Of a stretch of DNA of 64,000 nt, positions 57,791 to 64,000 are shown piece after piece. The stretch is from Ceratotherium simum simum (taxonomy: Eukaryota > Chordata > Mammalia > Perissodactyla > Rhinocerotidae). The stretch lies in assembly GCF_000283155.1 (NCBI RefSeq), contig NW_004454179.1, positions 10,070,661 to 10,134,660 of the forward strand, written 5' to 3'. Position numbers and translations under genes: made by a program. The notes under the pieces were generated by a model, which was not told the origin of the DNA, ran no database searches, and saw only the letters and a program-made list of their open reading frames with translations. Position 1 is the stretch's first letter; the number at the start of each line of letters is the position of its first letter.

Positions 57791-58240
57791 TTTCTTTTTC
57801 CCTTAGGAAGCATCCAGTTCACCCAGCATAAAAGGGATTCAGTTGTCCATGCCTTAGCGTGAACAAGTAATATGAAATTTCCCTTCTTTTCTAGGATGAG
57901 GTCATTTGCCCTAAAGAAGTGTGAATGTGAGTGGGGAAGGATCATGGAGAAGGGGGCAGGACTCTACAGTACTGGGGATGGAGTAGGGATGCTCTGGTCA
58001 TCTAGTTGGCATGGGGCTGGGGCGAAGAAAGGGTGATGTTGAGAGGTGAGAGTTTCAAGAAAGAAGGTGAGTGCGGGGTGCTAGAGGGAAAAGCCGATCG
58101 AGGGGGGCACGGTGGAGTGGAGGATAGGACAGTGAGCTAAGGGTGAGGAGACCGGAGTTCTGCCAGGTGAACTTAGGAATTGTAACTACAGGTCAACGTT
58201 GTGAGAGAAGCCCTGCATTCAACCAGCTGTTATCTTAATA

Positions 58241-58740
58241 CAGATCTTCCTCGACTTATGATGGGGTTACATCCTCATAAACCCATCGTAAGTTGAAAAT
58301 ATCATACATTGAAAATGCATTTAATACACCTAATCTACTGAACGTCATAGCTTAGCCTATCCTACCTTAAATGTGCTCAGAACACCTACAGTAGCCTACA
58401 ATTGGGCAAAATCTAACACAAAGCATATTTTATAATAAAGTGTTGAATATCTCGTGTCATTTATTGAATACTGTACCGAAAGTGAACAACAGAGTGGTGG
58501 TCTGGGTACGGAATGGTTAAGTGTATCGGTTGTTCACCCTCATGATCACGTGGCTGACTGGGAGCTATAGCTCACTGTCACTGCCCAGCATCATGAGGCA
58601 ATATCATACGTATATCGCTAGCCTGGGAAAAGATCAAAACTCCAAATTTGAAATATGGTTTTTACTGACTGTGTATCACTTTCGCACTATTGTAAAGTTG
58701 AAAAATCGTAAGTCAAAGCATCATAAGTTGGGACCGTCTG
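58241..58740 (+). mobile_element. Tigger-family (TcMar) non-autonomous DNA transposon, 500 bp
   Basis: The ends CAGATCTTCCTCGACTTATG and (inverted) CAGACGGTCCCAACTTATGA are terminal repeats flanked by TA at 58239-58240 and 58741-58742. The interior is non-coding. It lies in the candidate HIF1AN 3' UTR or just after it. Confidence 0.8.
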
Positions 58741-59892
58741 TACCCGTAAGAGTTGTAGTCCTCCCAGAAAGGAAGAATATAAAAAGAAAGCAGAAATCCT
58801 CAAGATGGAAAGACTTGTAAGTGTTTTCAGAGCCAAAGAAATGCACCACCCACTCAAGGTATATGGCAGCCTAGGTAGGGTTCTAGACTTCTGTGAGAAA
58901 ATGCAGTTAGGTATTGAAGAGCATCAAACCCAGGGATATGAGCTGGGTGACCACCTCTGAGTGATGGAGACGCTTGATAGGGCTTACAGAGGTCACAAGT
59001 AGGACTTTTTGAGTCTCTTAGAATCCAGTCAGTGGCCCAACCAATGTTTCTGGTTGTTTTACAACCTCGGCCATCTGAGAAGGCAACTCCAAAATATATG
59101 GGGTGGCATCAGTTGTTTTCTTGATAGGCAAGCATCTTTTAACACTGGACAACTTAGAACGAGGGACGGACATGTTTAAGAACATCAAACCCACAGCATT
59201 ACTTTGTTGGCTTGAAGGAATCTATGCAGTTTGTGTTTTAAATCCTTGACATGTGGAAGAGAATTTGCCTGTTAGATTAACAGGTTTACCTTGTAATACC
59301 AGCTAAACAGTGTTAAGTAATTTATTTAGACTTGAATTTTAAGTTGGAATCTTGCTGTTTCTATATAGATTTGGAACATTTAAAATAAGATTTGCTGTAT
59401 TTATAAACAATGTATTTGAGATATAATAATTAGGTGTTTGGGAAGGTGTGTTTTAGATAAATGAAGTACTTAAGGAAATCAAATATATTAACTCTACATT
59501 AAATCTAATTTCTTTTTTTATAAGCAAAATAATAAGAGTTGTAAGGTGAATTTAAAAGCTTAGACAAGAACTAGGATTTTTGTATTTATTTTGAAAATTG
59601 AAAATAACTTTTAAAACCAAAGTAATTTCTAGGTAATCATTTCTGTACGTAACAGTCACCTTCATGGATATCAGAAAACTCCCAGGAGAGGTTCTATCTA
59701 AATGTAGTATTACCACAGACCCATCACTAGAGTACCAGGCAACTGGCAGCAGTTAAGATGGCCGCCATGGGTCAAATCAGAGCTACAGACATGTTTTTGA
59801 GTTTTTAAAAATTAGTTGGCAACATTTTAGATAAACTTACATCTAAAAAGCCAGATTTTTGTCTTCTCTGGAAAATCAGAAGATCTGACAAC

Positions 59893-59898
59893 AATAAA
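59893..59898 (+). terminator. HIF1AN: Candidate distal HIF1AN poly(A) signal AATAAA
   Basis: ACAATAAAATTACATTTTCC, followed within 60 bp by TG-rich sequence (CAGTTGGCTGG, CATGTTGGTACC) as expected downstream of a cleavage site. Position inferred, not tested. Confidence 0.35.
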
Positions 59899-59915
59899 AT
59901 TACATTTTCCGTTTG

Positions 59916-60989
59916 ACAACAGTTGGCTGGAGCTTTTGCTGTAATCTTCACTCCTCATGTTGGTACCTTCCCCCTGGTTTGTCTGTCTCACTTCTGTGAC
60001 CTATCTGGCAGTGTGTGACTCCTAAGCTAGAGCTTCTCTGAGATTCCTAACAGCTGATATATAGCCTGGGATAAGGTCTCAGGAAAAGTGCAGGCCCTGC
60101 CCTTCTCTGTGTTCTCATCCCCAGTCCAGCTGGTTGTCTTTTCCCATCCGACCTGGCCCCAGGACAGGTTTCAGCCCCTGTAGGAGGTGTGTAAGAAGTT
60201 CCCAGGCTCAGACTTCTCCATGTTTGCTGCTCTTGACTATGACCAGACCGGTTCCAGGTCTTCTGTTGGCCACGTTGCCTAGGCTCTGACCTCTTGTCTC
60301 GGTTCCTGTGAACTTCCTGATCACCTTTGTAGTTTGACCACCACCTCACTTTGATATGTGAGGGATCCCAGGGTCTGTGTTTTATGAGGCTCCTATGCCT
60401 CATTATATCTGATCTTTCTGGCTTGGTTGTGAATCTTTTGGCTCAGACCCCAAACCCAGACCCCATCTCCACAATCCCTGCTGAGTGTCTGGGCAATGTG
60501 GTTACTCAGCTGAGGGGTGGAAGCCAGATTGCTGAAGGTTCAGGAGACATGGGAGGTGAGGTTGGAAGTGTTTGAATTTTCAAGAGAAGGACAGAGGCAG
60601 AAGCCAACCACAGTTTATGGAGGCAGCTAGTAGAAGGCTTTTTAGGTGAGGGAGGCCGCTGCACGTATGTGAAGACAGAGAAGATGGTAGGAGAGAGAAT
60701 TGAAGTGTGAGAATAAGGTCTCAGAGGAGGCGCAGGGTGATGGCATGGAAAATAGCAATATTTGGTTGCACCCAGGGAGGTCGAGAAGCTCAGAAACATC
60801 TTAATACCTCAAGCAGTGCAGGAGGGGGCACTGTCTATAATCCCCTGAAGTTATGGCTAAATAAATGATGCTAGAGGTTTGGAAAGTAGAAAGAGGGCAT
60901 TGCTATGATGTTGGGGCCACAGCCTGGGGCAAGAGAAATTTCCAGCAGTGCAGCCGACAGCCTCTCACAATATCTGTAAACGTAGCAGA
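59916..60989. other. Intergenic DNA downstream of HIF1AN, nothing recognised
   Basis: No repeat head, splice-bounded ORF or RNA gene stands out. Confidence 0.45.
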
Positions 60990-61710
60990 AACATCTGAAC
61001 CAAATGGTCATGAGGCTTGGTGAAGAGCCAGACCCAGTGAGGGGTGATTAATGGATCCATGTCAGCCTAGACTAGAGGGAAGTCTCCAGCAGTATGCCTT
61101 AAGGCCCAGTCTGGGCCTGTGTCCTGTCTGACATTTTTATTGACAGCTGACTGAGGCAGCAGGCTCATCAAGTTTGCAGGTGATAGAGCTAGGAGGGGCA
61201 GCTAATACTTTGCATGAAAGAGTCAGGATTCAAAACGATTTCAACAGGCTGGAACACTGGGCTGGAACCAACAAGATTAAATTTAACAGGGATAAATGTA
61301 GAGTCCTGCACTTAGGTTAAAACAAAATCAATGACATAAGTACCGGGTGGGGGGCGGGCCCAGCTTGACAGCAGTTCATGAAGAAAAGACCTGGGGGGTT
61401 TAGTTGACTGCAAGCTCAATATGAGTCACCCGTGTGATGTGACTGCTAAAGCTCTAATACAGTCATGAATTGCATTAACCAAAAAGGAGCAGCCAGCTCA
61501 CGGGAGGTGCTCACCCCTCTGCTTTCGGGGATTGTCAAGCCGCCTCTGGAATACTGGGTCCAATTCTGAGGTGCTTTTTTTAAAGGAGGTCAGTGACAAA
61601 TGAAAGAATATTTTGGACAAGCAGCCATCCTGGCAATGGGCCTGAGTACTGCCAGAAACTTGCCAGAAATTCTGTGGTGCTGAGGTTCTGGAATGAAGGG
61701 CAGGAGCATA
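60990..61710 (+). repeat. CR1/L3 LINE relic (reverse-transcriptase region)
   Basis: Translating AACAAGATTAAATTTAACAG and on gives NKIKFNR-K-VLHLG-type residues across a frameshift or two. Upstream is AAGTTTGCAGGTGATAGAG (KFAGD, cf. FADDTK). Downstream are GACAGCAGTTCATG, GACTGCAAGCTCAATATGAG and CTGGAATACTGGGTCCA. These are CR1-clade (L3) landmarks. It is broken by several stops. This LINE clade ceased activity early in mammals. Confidence 0.7.
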
Positions 61711-61959
61711 TAACCTGACTCCAGGAAAAGACACTTGTATCTGGAGCACTTTTCTGGGATTTGGGTGAAAATATAGGGGTGTACTTTTCCTCAGTTCCTG
61801 TGGGTACCCAGAGGCGTTGGCCTGTAAATCTCATCCCAGGGCTTCCTGAAGTTGTGGGATTATGGGTTACTTAGAAGGGATGTAGGATGAGGGTCAGCGT
61901 GCGAGTGGGTAAAAAACAGGACGGTGAAGTGAGAAGGAACCTGCAAAATTTGGACCCTC

Positions 61960-62190
61960 AAGCACCACTGGTCCAGCGCTCTACCCCCGGGACGTGCAGT
62001 TCCCACTTTGGTCACAGCGTGGCGCCATCGCTCCACGTGGGGATCCTGAGCCAATGGCGGGAGCCGAGTGGGCAGCTAGGCAGCAGCTGCGCTTCCAGCT
62101 CTCGGCACTGCGGGGAGCCCGCGGGACTGCTCCCTTTAGGCACAGTGGGCCCGGGACTGGAGTGTGGCAAGAAGACTGCTGGGTCGTGGA
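61960..62190. promoter_or_regulatory. Orphan CpG-rich patch, possible regulatory element
   Basis: About 230 bp with many CpGs (CCCGGGACG, AGCGTGGCGCCATCGC, CCGCGGGAC) in otherwise CpG-poor DNA. No associated gene is visible. It may be a promoter or enhancer, or simply old GC-rich sequence. Confidence 0.35.
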
Positions 62191-62534
62191 AAAGCTCGCC
62201 CACAACGCAAACACACGTGGAATCCAGATGTGACTCCTGTTAGGGCTACGCATTCTGGCCTGAGCTACTCTGCATGTGGCTTCTTGTCTGCCCTTGCCAA
62301 GCCCACGATGCAAAGGGCTGCTCCCACAGCAGGAGAATTCCGGGCACCAAGAGCTCCATGGATCTCTCTCTGCGGTCATGGAGGAGCCTGAATTCCCTGC
62401 CACTGACTGGCTGTATGACTGTCACCAACTTACCTAAGCTCTGTATGTCTTGTGTTGCTTGGCTGCTGGCAGTAGAATAACACTGCCAAGTTCATGGCGT
62501 TGTTGGGATTGAATGAGTCAGGCATCTAGGGCAA

Positions 62535-62705
62535 TGATTCTGAACTCTTAAAGGAATCACCAGAGGAAGTTGTAGAAAATGCAGATTTCTGGTCCCCCCA
62601 CCAGTCATTTCGTATTTCTGAATGGAGCCCAGGAATGTTTCTTTAACCAGCTCCCCACGGGATTCTAATGTCCAGGGTCCTCAGACCACATTTTGAGAAA
62701 CTGAC
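62535..62705 (+). repeat. MER5A-type MITE
   Basis: AATGATTCTGAACTC at one end and TCAGACCACATTTTGAGAAAC at the other enclose a MER5A-like core. Confidence 0.65.
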
Positions 62706-62709
62706 CTAG

Positions 62710-64000
62710 GACGTGCAAGGCTGCCTAGTGTACATTAGTTCCCTTCCTCGGAGGCCCCAGGAGGAACAGTGTGGCGATTGTGGGGCTGGACTGACAAGAG
62801 TCCATAGACTTGCTCTCCAGATCACTGTAGCCATGACGGTGGGAGGAGGAGGGTGGGTCTGGAGATGGGGACACAATATTTAAGCTCAAAATGGATGTTT
62901 GAGACCTGAGGGGATTGGATGTACTGAGGGCCATAGAAGAGTTGGGGTGCTGGCACCAGGAATGGGGAGCGCTTAGCAGCTGGGCAATGGGGGTGTGTTG
63001 ATGTAGTGGAGTGTTGTGTGTAATGTGGTGTTGAAGGGAACCAGGTCAGAGTGTAATGAAAGGGAGAGGATGGGGTAGAATACATTGGTGTCTTCTTGGG
63101 AGGTTGGAGATGGAGGTTTGTTATATCGTGATGGGGCCAAGAAGATGGGATGATGGAGACTGTGATGCTCAATGAAGCCCCGTGGGGGCAGCCCTGCTTT
63201 GTGATTTGTGGTGAAGCGTGAGCCCAGGCTTCTGACTATTCTCTTTCTTGGAGTAAGAGGGGAGGAGGATGCTCCTTAAGAACTTCTAGGGGAACTTCCC
63301 TCCCCCAGGGTGGGTATAGGTGAAGTGTTTGTGTGTGTGTGTGTGGGGGGGAAGGTTAGCTTATGCAATGAGATTGTCAAAAGGCCCTTCTTCTGTTTCC
63401 TGACTGACTTGAGGAGAGGGAGTCAGCCTCCAGGATACCCTCCTCTGTTCTGCCTCCACACACAGAATATTGTGTGACCCTCCTGATTTCTCTTGGGGCT
63501 CAGGTCCCCAAAAGGGGGCACTCCTGTCAGCTGCTCATGACATGTGGATGTCTACTAATTGAAACACCTTCCAGAAACGCTGAAGACCTTCCCAGAGAAA
63601 CATTCTAGAGAGAATCCTCAAATTCCAAATCCTTGAACACTGGAGCTAGAAGAAAACTTAGATGCCATCTGATATAGTCTTCCCCAGCTTGATCCTGGGG
63701 AACAGACACCTAGTGTGGACACCCTGGGAGACGAGATTTCACACATTCCCTAGAGAAAAGGGAGATGCAGTAGAGCCAGGGAGTGGGCTGTGGGTTCTGC
63801 AGTAAACACCTGGGAGGTCAGAGGTGGGTGAGCGCCTACAAGAGAGGACTCCCTAGAGCAGGGCAGCTGGATCTGCATCTTAAAATGCATAGGATTTATT
63901 TTTTAGTTATTTTTTTCTGACTATGATTTTATGAAAAATGAGAAAAACAAAAAATATTGGGATGAGAGGGTGGAGCATGTTGGTCTGTCTACAGGGGAAC
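62710..64000. other. Intergenic DNA to window end, nothing recognised
   Basis: Holds the TG microsatellite at 63,325 and a weak MIR-like piece near 63,640-63,690. No gene seen. Confidence 0.45.
63325..63348. repeat. (TG)n microsatellite followed by G-run
   Basis: GTGTTTGTGTGTGTGTGTGTG, then GGGGGGG. Simple repeat in intergenic DNA. Confidence 0.85.

Larger units (their letters stand above)
48738..59915 (+). other. HIF1AN: HIF1AN 3' UTR (start firm, end uncertain) and downstream DNA
   Basis: The UTR begins right after the stop. No AATAAA in a convincing setting occurs in the first 5 kb, and the hexamers at about 54,345, 57,470, 57,766 and 58,433 lie in or beside repeats. A hexamer at 59,893-59,898 follows about 600 bp of AT-rich, repeat-poor DNA that looks UTR-like. 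A UTR of several kb is therefore plausible, but a shorter one cannot be excluded. The stretch holds TG tracts and several MIR copies and no other recognised gene. Confidence 0.4.

Noticed and set aside
61981..62403. 140-codon ORF in the CpG-rich patch
   Set aside because: Its length reflects GC content. There is no recognisable domain, splice signal or poly(A) signal.

Overview
This window is ordinary, gene-containing mammalian nuclear DNA. It has long introns with GT-AG borders, CpG-rich promoters, and SINE, LINE and DNA-transposon remnants. At least seven copies of the tRNA-derived ERE SINE, six of them classic insertions with direct repeats of 11-17 bp, point to a perissodactyl: a horse-type equid, or less specifically a rhino or tapir. 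The gene order SEC31B - NDUFB8 - HIF1AN matches human 10q24.31, where PAX2 lies farther downstream of HIF1AN.

Layout. (1) Positions 1-27.9 kb, minus strand: SEC31B, a COPII outer-coat protein. I could place 24 consecutive coding exons. They read 1122 codons without a stop and with consistent splice phases. The last coding exon lies beyond position 1, and the non-coding first exon lies somewhere in the CpG island at about 27.34-28.0 kb. (2) Positions 30.88-35.5 kb, minus strand: NDUFB8, an accessory subunit of mitochondrial complex I, complete in five exons with a poly(A) signal and a CpG-rich promoter carrying NRF-1-, ETS- and YY1-like sites. NDUFB8 lies upstream of SEC31B in the same orientation. 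(3) Positions 36.5-39.6 kb: a repeat-filled spacer with a minus-strand L1 that was split by a later L1. (4) Positions 40.1-48.74 kb, plus strand: HIF1AN (FIH), the asparaginyl hydroxylase that restrains HIF-alpha, complete in eight coding exons and 349 residues with all iron-binding residues intact. Its 3' UTR starts at 48,738 and may run to an AATAAA near 59.9 kb. (5) Positions 60-64 kb: intergenic DNA with a CR1/L3 LINE relic and a small CpG-rich patch.

The three genes do not form an operon-like unit. NDUFB8 (respiration) and HIF1AN (oxygen sensing) are divergent neighbours about 4.6 kb apart, and SEC31B serves ER export. I found no undescribed multi-gene system, CRISPR array, structural RNA gene or intact mobile element. 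The points most worth checking are small: a tandemly duplicated splice donor in NDUFB8 exon 1, an upstream ORF in the HIF1AN leader, a conserved-glycine change and many weak donors in SEC31B, an ERE-L1 chimeric insertion, and the CR1/L3 relic beside an orphan CpG patch. Exon borders come from reading splice signals, frame continuity and remembered human paralogue/orthologue proteins. Nothing was aligned by software.
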